Assembly: GCA_964036155.1 (NCBI GenBank)
Contig: OZ038423.1
Location: 36,533,249 to 36,597,248, forward strand
Length of the DNA: 64,000 nt
Direction of reading: 5' to 3'
Origin: Diploscapter coronatus
Taxonomy: Eukaryota; Nematoda; Chromadorea; Rhabditida; Rhabditidae
Shown one piece after another: positions 46,224 to 59,100 of the stretch. Position 1 is the stretch's first letter, and every line of letters starts with the position of its first letter. The position numbers were made by a program, and so were the translations under genes. The notes beneath the pieces were generated by a model. That model was given only the letters and a program-made list of their open reading frames with translations, ran no database searches and was not told the origin of the DNA.

Positions 46224-48865
46224 TTATTGGAAGTCATCCTCGAGGAATGCCTGCTTGTCGTAGGTCTGGTCGTAGTTCAGAATGCTCGCCAGCATATGAC
46301 CGTTGGAATCGTCGATTCGGTCGGTCGGATTCACATTCGATATTTGGGCATGCTGTAATTCAAATATTCCATATTATTTATTTCGAGGAATAAATAAAAA
46401 AAAGATACTGTGATTTGAAAACACCGTAACACCGCATTATTGATCGGAGAAAACGTTAATATCCAAAACTACGCTATCCGTTTCGTTCCTCTTCTACGCG
46501 ACTCACTATTTCACTCCAAAATTTAATTCCTAATTGCTGCATCAATATAGACATTCTCTCCAATCAACAATAACATACAAAAGAATATAGGCTAGGATAG
46601 GGTGAGAGGAAGGATAGTGATTATTCTTTCATGCTTCCTTATTTTATGATGTCATGATTTTTTCAGATTTTCAATAAAAAAAAAGCCTGATTTTTAACCT
46701 CCTGAGATCCACTGGTCTTCATCAATTTCGACTTCCCGTCTTTCACTAAAAAGGAAATTTAGAAAAGAGGAGAAACTTTTCATACCTTCTAAAGGAAATT
46801 TCCTCTTCTGCCTGCCGCCTCCCTTAACGCGCTTCTTGTTGCCTTCGGCTTCCCTAAAGATAAAAAGTAGGGAATCTTGTATTTTCAAATAAAAAAAATA
46901 AAGAATGGAAGACCCACTTTAATTTGAGCAGCTCGTCCTTTTGTTTCGTCCAGCGTCTAGAAAAAAAAAACTTTTATTTTTGCGAAAACAAAACTTGCCT
47001 AATTTCATTCGCGGTGACGTCGAAGAACGCGGCGGCTTTTCGCTTGTTGCCATGCTTCTCCGCGTACTCGACAGCGTCCAACTTGAACTGGAAATCGTAA
47101 CAGCGCCTCTTCACCACCGCCAACTGGGACGATTCCGCTTCCGAGTCAGATGAGTGACCTAAAATGGGGATTTTATGTTTATTTTTGGAAAGTTCATGCT
47201 ATTTCAAGACGAACCCGTATTGATGGAAAGTGAATAGCTAATTGATCGTTCAGCATTTCAAGTTTGTAGTTAGAATTTACTATGACAAAAGTATGGCCTC
47301 CTGCAAAATTCACCAGTTCACCATAACGATTTGTAAAATTCACGTTATTTTTCTTTTCCCTACGTTCCCCTACCCTTAAATCCTGGTGATTTGTACAAAT
47401 TGGAATCGTAATGAATTGGTCAATTTTACAGGAAGCCCAAAAGTAGGAGTTTCAAAAAAGATCAAATCTTGCCAACCTTCATAAGCACCACCATTCTGCG
47501 TTTGCAACTCGTAGAGTCTCTCCGCTTCGTTGTCATTCACGACCTCGGCATATTGTGGATTATCTTTCAGAATCTCCATGTACTCGGGGAAGCACTTGAA
47601 TACAAGCTTTTCCAGTTGGGTTTTTTCTTCGGCCGTCCTAAAAATACAAAATAAATTTTTTATTTCTGTATAAGGAATATTTGTTTGTAAAAGTGAAAAT
47701 TACGTGATATCAATCAGATTGGATGCATCGATATTCTGCTGATGTTTGTATTGAGCATGGTTGACCACATCCGAACGAGAAAGAGAACGGAACCCACAAT
47801 CGGAAATAGGGCAAATGTACCTGAATTTTCTATCTTGAAGGGAAAAATGAGATCCAGAGGAGTAACCTCTTGATTTTCGAGTGTCTGGCAGCGTGGATCA
47901 TTCTCTTATCGTAGTCCATTCTTCTCGCATTCACGATCTTATTGCAAATCTAAAACATCAACAATTATTCCTGAAGGAAAAACTCGAAGAGAATATTGAA
48001 AAAAAAAACAAACAATAAAGATAATTCGAACCTGGCAGATGAAGGGGTAAATCCTGGAGATGATTCCGTTCGGGTATTTCTTGATATATGGAACTGGGAG
48101 CAGACTACCTGTTTCATCTGAGGGAGAGAGCATAGGCATTTCCAAATCAGCGGGCGAGTCCTGTAATCAAATTCGGACTTAGCTCTGTGTTGTGGATTTG
48201 AAATTTCAACAATTTCTAATAATAATTGTAACTCAAATTCTGCTTTTCCACTAGTGATAAATTGTCTTTGGGTATGGTACCTGAGGGAAATTGGACGATT
48301 CCAGCATCGAGTCCAGGCTTGGTCTGTTCTGATTGTAAGAAGTCGAACAGCTCGGCTCATCAGAGGGCTCGGCTGAAATATAGCCATTTTTTCCGATAAA
48401 ATACAAAAATGATGGAAGAATAGCATTTTTAAGGAAAAAATCGAACCTTTCAAGAACTGTGAATTCAACTGATCTAAAAGCGAGTGCAGATTTTGGCCGT
48501 TCGCTCCAGAACTGCCAGAATCGTCCCACTCCTCGTTCGACGTGCCCTTCAAAGAAAAAATAATTTCTAAGAAGTAACAAATCAACCTACCGTATCCCTG
48601 ATTTGAATTTTTATATCTTGCTTTTGTTGCCGTGGGAGACTCTGATTCTCGACGTTAACGTCGTCTTTCTGGTCCCGAGGTTTCGAAGCAGCGAACCCAT
48701 GAATATCGTCGGTCACGGAGAACTTATTGATAGAATTCCGAAGCTGAATTTTTTAAATTTGAAAAATTGGAAAAAGATTGGAAAATTTACCAGAACATTA
48801 GCGATATTCCCGGCTTCATTTGAACTAGACGCCTCGATTATTACGTAACATGGAGTGGGTATCAT
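46224..48865 (-). CDS. C2H2 zinc finger protein with Brinker-type helix-turn-helix domain
   Basis: About twelve exons. From ATG 48863-48865 the N-terminal third is polar and probably disordered (SAEPSDEPSCSTSYNQNRPS). A zinc-finger pair follows: YPFICQICNKIVNARR..MIHAARH and YICPISDCGFRSLSRSDVVN..YKH. An acidic linker leads to a Brinker/pogo-like DNA-binding helix-turn-helix: RRCYDFQFKLDAVEYAEKHG, NKRKAAAFFDVTANEIRRWT, KQKDELLKLK (about 46930-47110). Then comes a basic block (KKRVKGGGRQKRKFP) and an acidic end ILNYDQTYDKQAFLEDDFQ. The two domain types point to a nuclear DNA-binding regulator; the targets are unknown. One intron inside the helix-turn-helix (46957-46998) is GC-AG with donor AG|GCAAGT. 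The gene is head-to-head with cdk-10, the start codons being 181 nt apart. I do not recognise a named orthologue. Confidence 0.78.
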
Positions 48866-49046
48866 TCTGGAACGATGATTCTCGAACATGAAAATAAGAA
48901 TGACCGAAAAAAGAGGAAATCGATGCTCTTTTGAAGGTATTCATTAAAATGCTCATCATTTATCCGTCTCTCTCTGTGAATTTAGTTGATTTTTCAAATT
49001 TGGAGTTTTCGAAAATTTGACTATTTAAAGTTTGTTTGTAATTCAG
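48866..49046. promoter_or_regulatory. Short bidirectional promoter
   Basis: Only 181 nt separate the ATG of the minus-strand zinc finger gene from the ATG of cdk-10. Both promoters must overlap here unless there are upstream non-coding exons. The cdk-10 ATG is preceded directly by ATTCAG, suggesting SL trans-splicing. Confidence 0.6.
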
Positions 49047-51141
49047 ATGTCTCTGAATTCATCGTCGTTGGCCGTGACGCCAAGCAGTTCGACGTCGGAA
49101 TCGCGTCCGTTGCGATACACCTCGATCTTTGACTGCAAGGAGAAAACCGTCAATCAGGTTGCAATTTTAAAATTGTATTTTTTGGAAAACATAAAATTCG
49201 TGAAATTTTTTAAAGATTCTTTTTTTATATATTAAAAGATTTTCAAAATCAGGAAGACATTGGCTACGGCTCATGCAGACAAGTGAACGAATTCGAAAAG
49301 TTGAACCGAATCGGGGAGGGCACTTACGGCATCGTCTACAGGGCCAGGGATACCGTGTCCAATGAAATTGTGCGAATTACAGTAATCTTTCAAAATGAAA
49401 AGCGAATTTAGGTAGCTCTGAAAAAGGTGCGCATCGATGAAAAGCAGAGTTCGGCAGCGGGCATTTCGGAATCTGCTTTGAGGGAAATCACGATTTTGAA
49501 GGTTGGAAAAAGATTAAAGAAAAATAAACTCTGACAAAAAATGTTTTAAAAAATTGACCCTTTGTAGTTACTTTTTTCTTTCTCCATACTATTTTTCAGT
49601 AAAGGGGATAGTAACTACGAGCCTTAAAAGTTGAAAAAAACCAAACAGCATTCCAGCGAGTCAAACACGACAACGTCGTACATCTGAAGGAGATAGCCGT
49701 CAGTAAGGACATCAAAGGCATGTTCCTCGTCATGGAGTATTGCGAACAGGTATTTTTACCTAAGATACTTACAATGTTTTCGAACCGCGATTAACAGAAT
49801 AAAACGAGATAGCGCGTATTTTACTTAAAGAAATAGTTTTCCCATCCCTCAAGAACAAAACTATCGCCTTTCATGCGGTCAGCCGATTTCCGAAAAGTTG
49901 CAAGCGTTTTCAAAGATAAGCTTTTATCTGAACGATTTAAGGACCTCGCGACTCTGCTGGATCATCTCCAAGTGCCTTTCATGGTCGCCGAAGTCAAGTG
50001 CATTCTTATTCAGCTGCTCACTGCGACTGCCTATCTGCATGAGAACTTCATCATTCACCGTGATTTGAAAGTAATTTCATGCTCGAAAAATCTGGCTTTA
50101 GGAAAAAATATTTAAAATAAATTTTCGAAGGAAACCTCATTTAAGAAAAATCGAAGATTTCAGGTCTCGAATCTGCTTCTCACCGCGGGCGGCATTTTGA
50201 AGGTGGCTGATTTCGGGTTGGCGAGGATTTTCGGCGAAGAAAATATGCGAATGACGCCGAGAGTGGTTACGCTTTGGTAAGAATTGTTTTTTTTGTTGAG
50301 AAACATGAAAATTGAATTTTCAGGTACCGCTGTCCCGAGCTTCTGCTTGGCTCGACTACTCAAACACCAGGAGTGGATATCTGGGCAATTGGATGTATTC
50401 TCGGGGAACTGCTCCTTCACAGACCGCTTTTGCCTGGGAAAACTGAAATTGAACAGGTCAGAAGAATGTTTCAATAAAAATGTCACATACTATAAACTCA
50501 ATCAAAATGAGAGATTAGCTAGACGAGATGTTTTCTTGTCATCTAAAAATATGTTGAAAATTTACAAAATTCTGTTCAGATGGACAAAATCATCCAGCTG
50601 CTCGGTACGCCGACCACGAAAATCTGGCCGGCGATCAACGAACTGCCAGCGCTGAAATCGTTCGACCTCAAACCGCAGCCATTCAATAACATCAAGGTTT
50701 GAAACATGAATTCGGACGGCTTTCGAGTTCACTAAAAATTGGCTACCAGTAATTTTGTTCCAAAAGTGAGTACATTTATCCCAAACGTCATTTCTCGCTT
50801 TTAGAACAAAACTACGCTCTATATTAAAAACTAGAGGAAAGGAAAATATCCCTATCTCTATCTCGAAAATAACTAGTTTTTAATGACATCAAAAATCACA
50901 TCTTGATGACATTTCTACGGGAAATCTGAGATATCAAATCTCAAAGATTAGCGATCTTTAAGATAGAGCCGTAGATATACTTCCTCTAAAGTTTGAAATT
51001 AAACAAATGATCGAGCAAATAATTAGGTGGTGTTTGAAAATGTGTCGCCCACTGGTTGCGAGCTCCTGAATCTATTATTCACCTACGACCCTTCGAAACG
51101 ACTTTCTGCGGCGGTCGCAGCAAAACACCCGTATTTTACGG
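49047..51141 (+). CDS. cdk-10: Cyclin-dependent kinase 10
   Basis: ATG 49047 follows ATTCAG. After a Ser-rich N-terminal segment the protein reads [20 protein letters not shown], very close to human CDK10. Then come the ATP lysine (VALKKVRID), the cyclin-contact helix [11 protein letters not shown] in the place of [28 protein letters not shown], the catalytic [23 protein letters not shown], and [21 protein letters not shown]. The C lobe has [42 protein letters not shown] and [19 protein letters not shown]. The CDK10/cyclin M pair acts in transcription and cell-cycle signalling in animals. The final exon is uncertain: after PYFT the frame either splices to a few residues (RKSL) near 51249 or reads through the donor. 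Either way the tail is shorter than in human CDK10. Confidence 0.88.
49556..49626. repeat. Inverted repeat, MITE-like (copy 1)
   Basis: ACCCTTTGTAGTTACTTTTTT at the left pairs imperfectly with AAAGGGGATAGTAACTACGAG at the right, in a cdk-10 intron. Similar ends occur at 56530-56607 in the SLC4 gene. Confidence 0.55.
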
Positions 51142-54100
51142 TATTTTTTTTTAAAGAAATATACACAAAACTGATAAATATCCCTCGTATATGAAATATT
51201 TGCTCCGTTGCTAAATGTTAAGCACTTTCCTTTTTCTCACTTCAAAAGAGGAAATCCCTCTGACATCAGCATTAGAGCATACTTTACGTGAATGGTTTAT
51301 TTATCAGTTTATCGATAAGTTAAAAACGAAAAATTTTGAAGGAGTCTCCTCTCCCCTGTGATCCATCCGTAATGCCCTCCTATCCTCAAATCAGAAACTC
51401 GAGAAAACGCAAATCGACTAATGTCTCGACCGTAACTGTCATAGATTAGAAAAAATGAGAAATTCTAGAAAACTTGAATAAATTATTTATGCTTTAAGCA
51501 AATTTTAGCATGATTTTGATATTTAATCCAAAAATTAGAAAAAAACGAGGATGTTAGTTTAGCTGATCTGGATAAATAATGAGAGATAAATAGAGTTTTG
51601 AGATAAAACAAAGAATCAGAAATATTAGCTCGAAAAACTTCCTCATTTTTGTGTAGGCTTTTATCAAAATCGAAGGATGCATTTTTTGATTAACCTAATT
51701 TTTCAAGTCACTTTTCTGAAAATAATTTGAAAAGATATGTTTTGAGAGTGATTTCTAAAATTCTTCATTCTTTCTTCAAGTTTTGTTCGATATCTAAAAC
51801 ACATTGGCACTTTTCTGAAATTATTCCCTTTTTGCCTTTGGCGAGGTAATTCTTGCATTTTATTGGCATGTTTTTTCGTTCTTTCGCTTGCGTTCTATGT
51901 GGCTTTCCCATAAAAGTGCTTATGCAATGCATTAGAAAGGCTTGCTTTCGAGCTTTCGAATATGTGAATGACTTTTCTGCTTATATCCCGAAAGATCCGG
52001 GGATAAATCCGAGAAAATCCCATTTTTATCCAACTTATCGCCCTATTTGTCATGCTTTCCTTTCCCCGTCCCAATTTACACGTCAAATTTAATGGGTCGG
52101 ATTTTTGACGATTTCAAATCTCTGATGCGAAAATTGAATCAGAAAATCATCCTGGAAAAAATCTAGAGGGTTTTCAATCTGCTTCCCAACTGGATTCCGG
52201 ATGATTTACTGACGAATGTTCAATCCCGCTCACTTCTCCTTCTCCATGCCAAAGGCCTTTGGGAGCAACGAATTTTAAAAGGGAAGCCCCCCTCCCCAGT
52301 TTTCGGCATATGCTTTTTCCCGTTTCGTTCCTGGGAAAAAGCCAATTTTCGGTGGTTTTTGCATAAACTTTGAACCGAATTTTTCTAGCAATTCGTTGTT
52401 ATTTTTAAATTCCAGTTTTCACTTTGTAATTGCCGTTAAAACATCAAAGGTTTAATGGCGTTTTTCTCTAAAGTATCCCGTTTTATCCATTTATTTTGCG
52501 AAAGGCAAGCTTCACGGAATCAATTTTGTAGTTCGAATGAAATTCCAATTCAAATTCCCCTACTTTCGGTCGTTTGAAACTGAAGTTTTATGAAATCCCC
52601 CACTTTTTATGAATTTTCCAATCTCCGCCCGCAGATGAAATTTGTGGTCGTGCGTATTTTTAACTACGCTAAAATTATCGAGACTTCAAAGAGCATGCGA
52701 GAGTTCTTTGGCTTCTAAAAGGCGGATTTCTCAGCGTCTCTGCCTCTTCATATAGCTAAAGATGGAAGACTCCAAATACATTCTCATGTATGCACTTTTA
52801 TATCCCACGAATTTTCATCGACGTTTAAATTATTCGAAACTTCGTTTTGCTACTTGGCAGAGAGGGATCCCCCAGAGCTAGAAAATAGTAAATGTAAATT
52901 AGAAGGGAAAAGAAGCAGAAATGTAGTGATCATATGAAATGAAGAGGCCCTAGAGAGTGTAGAAAATGCGTTGCACGAATTTGTGGGCGGAGTCTGGAGT
53001 TGGGGGAAGATGGAAAGAAAGAAGGGAAGGAGCTCGCGATGAGAGGAGAGCATGACGCAGTTGTGCTTACGAAAAGACCAAAACGGAAGGTGAGAGAACG
53101 TGGCATTTCGAGAGAGAGGCTAGAGAAACGAGGGGGAGAAGAGTTCCAACGAAAAGCAGCCCAGGAGCGGCAGCTCACCGTCCCAACTTAAAACCCAGAA
53201 GAGAGTCTCACACTTCTAGATTATCGCTTACCTAAGTCCTAAAAATCTGAGTAGCTCTATTTTTCTAAGGATTTAAAATTTTTTTACAAATTTTTGAAAA
53301 TCGAATTTTCTTCATCTTTGTTAGGAGAGCTACCCGATGTATTACACAAACTTGGGCTTGAGGGATATCTCGCCTTTATCCCTTTTATCTCTTCCCTCCC
53401 TTATCCCACTATCACTGACTCATTGTCAGACGAGGATTTTCGCTTCTCTCCGATCGCACCGATCAAAACTTTGTCCAACCATCAATACTCCTACCTTGTC
53501 TCGAGCTCTGGAAATTTGTCTTCGGCCTAAAAAATGGGTTCAGATTTTAGGAGGATTTCCGGATTCATGTGTTCTCATGAAAACCACGGGGATTTTCTCT
53601 TGGGCTTCATCCTTTTATCAGATTTATGCAGCTCACTTTAGATCCATAAAAATGGTAGAGAGGACTTGAACCTTTTTCAAACTTCACTCTATTTGCCAGT
53701 TTTCTTTTCCCTCCTACTTTTACTTTACGAAGTCCACCTTTCAAATACTAATGGCTCAAAGTCTATGAGTAAGAATAGCCTACTAATCGCTAGAATTGCT
53801 CGATTTTTGAATAGGCTCAATACATAGAGTTAGCTACATTCTGTCTTTTTTCTCTCCTTTTTCTCACCCTCTCACATTTTAGAAGAAGTTGATTCGTGCG
53901 TCCTTTCTTGTTAGATTTTCATAAGAAAAGCGCATCATCTCAATTTCCACGTTTATCAATATTTTGTTGTTTTCGGGGAAATCGACGATTTCCTTCCGGA
54001 ACATTTTTCTCCATTCGACAACAAAGCAGCTGAAATTCTTTTGCCGTTTTCGCTTGTTATTGGTGCGTTGTTTATGCTCATGAAATAACGATTTCGTATA

Positions 54101-56110
54101 AAACACGTCCGAAAATTCAGTCATTTTAGGTCTTTTCCAAATTATTATTCTTTCGGAAAGATTTCGTTTTTGAATAATCTTCTGGGAATTTGATCTTTTA
54201 ATCTTTTCTAGAAGCTACAACTTATTAGAAACCTTGAAAATTCTATTTCCGACGTTTTTTTTTCCTTGAAATCCAAAGTTTTCCTACAAAGTATAGATTT
54301 CACAAAGGAGATAAGTTTCGGGGCACATTTTGAATGCATCGGTACAAGCCCAGTATGCGAAAGAATTTGAATGAGAATGCTCTCTAGAGCCTGGGAAAGG
54401 AAGAGGGGGGAATAACAGATAGAGCAGGTCAAAGAAAGAGACAAAAGCTGGCACTAATTCCTCTTCTTTCTCTTTTCTTTCTTTCTCTCTCTCTCTCTTC
54501 TCACTTGTTCTTCTTCCTCTAGCCATCTGAATGGTTTTTGCACGTAACCACCCGGTTGCTAACCAGTCAAACATTTTTGTTGTGAACGAAAAACTTGCAT
54601 CATCCCGATTGTTGAATTTCGAAAAAGCAAAAGCTCAAAATGTTGTAGGATTTGATTTTCGCTGGCAGAAATGTATGAATTTTCATGCTGTTCCCAAAAA
54701 AATCCTGAAATTTCAAAAATATTTATCTTCTCGTGTTCCGCCCCCATTTTCAACGTATCACATTTTGCCTACAAATGCACGATATCCTTTCTTCTTTTTT
54801 TCTGTCTCTCTTTCTCTCTCTCTTCTTCTCTCTATCGTTTGTTGCCTCTTGTCTATGCTGTGGGCTTTTACGTTTGGCTCTATCGAGGTTTTGAATTTCC
54901 AAACAATCTCTCTTTCTATGTCCATCTCGCCATTTCGTATTCTCTCATTCTTCCCTTTTGTTTCTCAACCTTTCTCGATTTCCTTTATAATAAAGTGCGC
55001 GATATCGATTTCGCCTGTGCACTTTTTGGTGATTTGCATAATTTTAGGCTTCTTGAAAGTTGATCAATTTTTTTTTCGTATTTTTCATTTTCTTCGAAAA
55101 ATCGCATCAATTTTCAAAGCCGTATTTTTCTTCGAATGTGGCTCCACCCCTTTTTCGAGTGGGCGGGGTTTAGTGATTTTTTTGTTCCTTTTTAAAATTT
55201 TTATTAGATCGATTTTAGTGCGGTTAGAAGGCCTCAAACTGAGCGGTGGATTCAACCGAACTTCTGCTGGTTGAAGGAAGTAATCTGCCAGAGCGCGGAC
55301 CATCAAGACTCGAGTCGAAATGTCGCTTATGTGAGTTCTTTATTTTTATTTTTTTCAGGGATTTATGGAGTAGAATGTTAGAGACGGTAAAATATCTATG
55401 AAATTGCGATAGTTTCAATTTTTCGTCTTTTTTCAAAATTCTGAAGCTCAACTTCATAAATTCCTGATTTTTTCAATTCAAAATGCTATTTTTGAAAAAT
55501 AATTGGGCCTCAAATGAAATGGGAATTTATATCGAAAATGCCGAGCCGCGATGTGAGTTTTCCCCTAGTCGAGTATTCATTATGTAATTTTCTTAGTCCC
55601 TAGTAATTACGCGCTTTCATATCTCGAGCCCAGAGAAGAAGATACGTGCGACAGGGGAATTATTCGTCTATTGAATTTGAGGAGGAACGAAGGAATTTGA
55701 AAGGAGGGCTTGGGATGGACTATTCAGGGAGAGTAAGTGGCTTTACCAATTGCCATATACAGCAAAGCCCGGCAGTGTGCATCGATTCCTCGCCTATTTC
55801 TCGCCCTTTCTGCCTCTCTATGCTCTCTCAGTTTACTAGTTTATTTCTCTCTCTCCCTCTATAGACAGCTTTGCTCCTTCTATTGACGGGGGCCCTTTCA
55901 GCCATCTGCCTTGGGAGCTCTATCCTCGCCCCGCCCACTTTCTCCCTAATCCAACTCTCTGTCTATGGAATTTATTCACCAGAATCCATTAGAAAAGTTG
56001 GCCCAAAACTAACTAGTCTTCCGATTTTTTCCTATTTCTACATTGATTTCCGCGTCTTGTAACTCTGAACCTTTTTCGTTTTTAAGGGGAAAACTGAATT
56101 ATCGAGAAAA
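51142..56110. other. Mostly non-coding interval upstream of the SLC4 gene
   Basis: About 5 kb, rich in T- and CT-tracts with a GA-rich block at 52985-53165. No exon chain was found in 51300-55200. Near the end there are two candidate 5' exons of the SLC4 gene: ATG TCG CTT AT|GTGAGT at 55320-55330, and an open exon of about 55632-55732 (ends GGLGMDYSGR|GTAAGT) that would join in frame to 56087 (GKTELSRK before the called ATG). Both are unproven. Confidence 0.4.
54484..54499. repeat. (TC)n microsatellite
   Basis: CT dinucleotide run inside a longer TTTC-rich tract, in the interval upstream of the SLC4 gene. Confidence 0.85.
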
Positions 56111-59100
56111 ATGTCGAAACGGGATGAAGACCCACCCGATCGCTTGCCCAGGGCAAAATCGGCCGAGCCGAGTGCGGTCGAGGGCAATTTGGCCGCATCG
56201 GGAAGGGACTCGCATCGCGGCTCTCAAATCTGGATGTCCATGGGATTTCACTCGACTGGCGACGAGGCTATAAGCAGTTCGAGACAGGATCTGAGGTCCA
56301 CAAAATTCGAAGAAACTTCTTTTGATTTCAAATTGGAAAATTTTTGGATAAATTCGAAAATCCTGGAACGATAGTTCGAGACTGAGATTTGGGGCCCAAA
56401 AACTAATAACTCTGGAAAATGAATGATATTTTATGGCTTCTTGTCAAGTTTACGTCGATTTGTTTTTCCCAGACAATAATAATTTTCAAGAAGTCACTTT
56501 TTCCGAATTTTTAAGGCTCACTATAGTTCTCACCCTCTTGTAATTCCTACCCTCTTTTTTTGGAAAATAGCATAAGAAAAGAAAAAAGGTGGGAACTACA
56601 AGGGTCGATTTTTAAAAGTGAACAAAATTTCAGACGACGCCGACTCAGCAAAGGCGCGAGTGCGATAACCTCGACTGGACAGAGCAGTGGCAGGGCGGAA
56701 AGTGTCGAACTTAGCTCGTTAGGTTAGCTCATATTTATTGTTATTTTTTGTTCCTACATTGGAACCTAAATTATAATAGTAGATATTTTTATCATCCTTA
56801 GCTCTATTCAGAAGTCCTTTTTTATTTGTAAACCCCAAATTTCTCAGAGTTTCTCAAATCCCTAGATTTTTTGAAAATTCATCCACTTTGAAGCCTACAA
56901 GTCATTGAAAACATAACAAAAACAGGATGAGTCTCCCAAAGAAAAGTTTTTCTTGAAATCCCTTTAATCTGATCTCGCGCTTTCGTACTTTGTGTATTGC
57001 GAATCTTCAAATGCGCGCTCATTTTTCGCCTCTATAGAAAATTCTCAGAACCATGTCTCATTCGCGACGAAAACATATAGGGCTTGTTGAAAAATATCTG
57101 CCGCAGAAAGCCCAAGCTCTCTAGCGAATTTTCTAGCCGACTGAGCAAAGTTTCGAGACAAGGGTTTATAAAAATAAAAGTGAAAATTATACAGCTTTTT
57201 TTACTTTGATTTCTTGGAAAGTTCACCTAGTTTTTTCATTAAAATTATCATAAAATTTTCAGGCGGGTGAAATTAAAAAAAAAAACTACTTTATTAGTTT
57301 TCTTTCTCAACTTGTGTATTTTTATTACAACTCATAAAATTTCCACACGGGGTGAACTTTCCATAAACTTTTGTACTCTTGAGCTCTGGATTTTGGATTT
57401 TGGATTTGGAATTTCGAGCTATAACGTGACTTTTCAAAGTTCAGCGTTAAGAAAAGGTGAAAATGTGTGCAAAGCCTTTATGTAATTATTCCATCATCAT
57501 TGCCGTAAAATCGTTGACAAACAAAAAGCCACTTCACGAAAAAATTAAGTCTAAGAAAAAGACGCTCTAGGGTCGAGCATAGTTTTATCATCGCTACGTA
57601 ATTGATTTTCATTTTATTTTTTAAAAAATAAGTAAATTTGACGAAATCATGAAGATCAGGAAAAGTTATGCCAAAATGATAAAAGGCTCCTCGCGAAAAG
57701 ATGACTTATTCGTGGAATCTGCGAACATATTCAGCTTTGAATAAGGTTATGATAGAGCACGCGATTAAATTCTCAAAATATCAACACCAAGAAGGAAAAA
57801 TTTTTCCTGAGTTTTTTATGCTTTGACCCATTTTCGTAAGGAGACTAGCAACCGTAAATTTGTGAATTGAAACACCGCAAAAGGAGCGATTTTTGATAAG
57901 GCCGTTTCTCAAAGAATTGCATTATTTTCGTGCATCAAATAATAATTAGTTTGAAGGAGTGAAAATGATAATTCAATGAATGAAGAATAGACAAATGAAA
58001 GTCTGAAACATGTTTATGATTGGAAAGCTTAAAATTCTCTAATCCAATGATAAGAATAGCTTGTGAAAACAGCCTAAAATACGAAATTGATTTAAAAGCT
58101 TGATGATGCGCTCTACGTGAAAAGCACAGCAAGAGATCGGTAAATCACCCATCCGAGGTGATAAAATGATAAGATGAGAAAATTATAAATTGATACTCTG
58201 TACGTGTAAAATGAACACGAAATTTGTAGCCAACTCGAAATCACTTTGATAAGACTGGCGACTATATCAGTCACTTGGTTCTTCCTTATTTGTGCACTCG
58301 CAGAGCTTAACCTGCTAACTGTTAGCATCACTAGCATTTATCATTCGGCCATTTATATTTCCCTCGCTAAATTTCCTAGTAGCCGAGAATTTGAATATTT
58401 AAATGACTAAAAAATCGAAACTACGTTAAGATTTTGATGAGAATACAGAATTTGATATAAAGGCAGTATTCTAATTTTCGGAGTTTGCATTGAAAAATGA
58501 CCTACTTTCATGAACATCATGATAAGCTCAGCACTCAGCTGCCCGATTACTTTCGTGAGTTTTTGAATTTTCAATTATAGAGCTTGAATATTGAAAATTT
58601 GACCGTCAAATGGTCTTTCTTTACACTTTCTCTGGATAAGTTACGTACTTGAAAATATTCATATGCAAGACTTTCTGCATAATAATTTGAAGGATGCGTA
58701 GGGGAAAATATGATGTTGGGTGACAATTCTCTGTTCATTCGATTTCAGTCTCTAATCTGTGAATTGCGATTTCAACCTAACTCCCCCTCTCTTCCTTTCT
58801 AAATCATAAAGTCCTCGGAATTTTATAGCCCCCACATTTCATTTTACTACTCGTTGAAAATTGAAAATCAAATCGTCAAAAAGTGAACTAATTACCTATA
58901 AAAGGAGGTAAACTGTCTGAACTAGGCTAGGAAAGAGGGATATTTTCAATTCTAGTCTAGAAGTCGAGGATAGAAAAAATGGTGGCATGTAGGTTTCTTT
59001 AGATGATCAGATTTATGAAAATTTGTGAAAAATTAGAATAATAAGAAAAATTTAGCGCCCGGCACCCGAGTGATGTTCCTGTTGAAGGAGAAGGACGATG

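Noticed and set aside
54531..55274. 247-codon open frame on plus upstream of the SLC4 gene
   Set aside because: Almost wholly Phe/Leu/Ser from T- and CT-rich DNA; no conserved motif and no exon-like boundaries.
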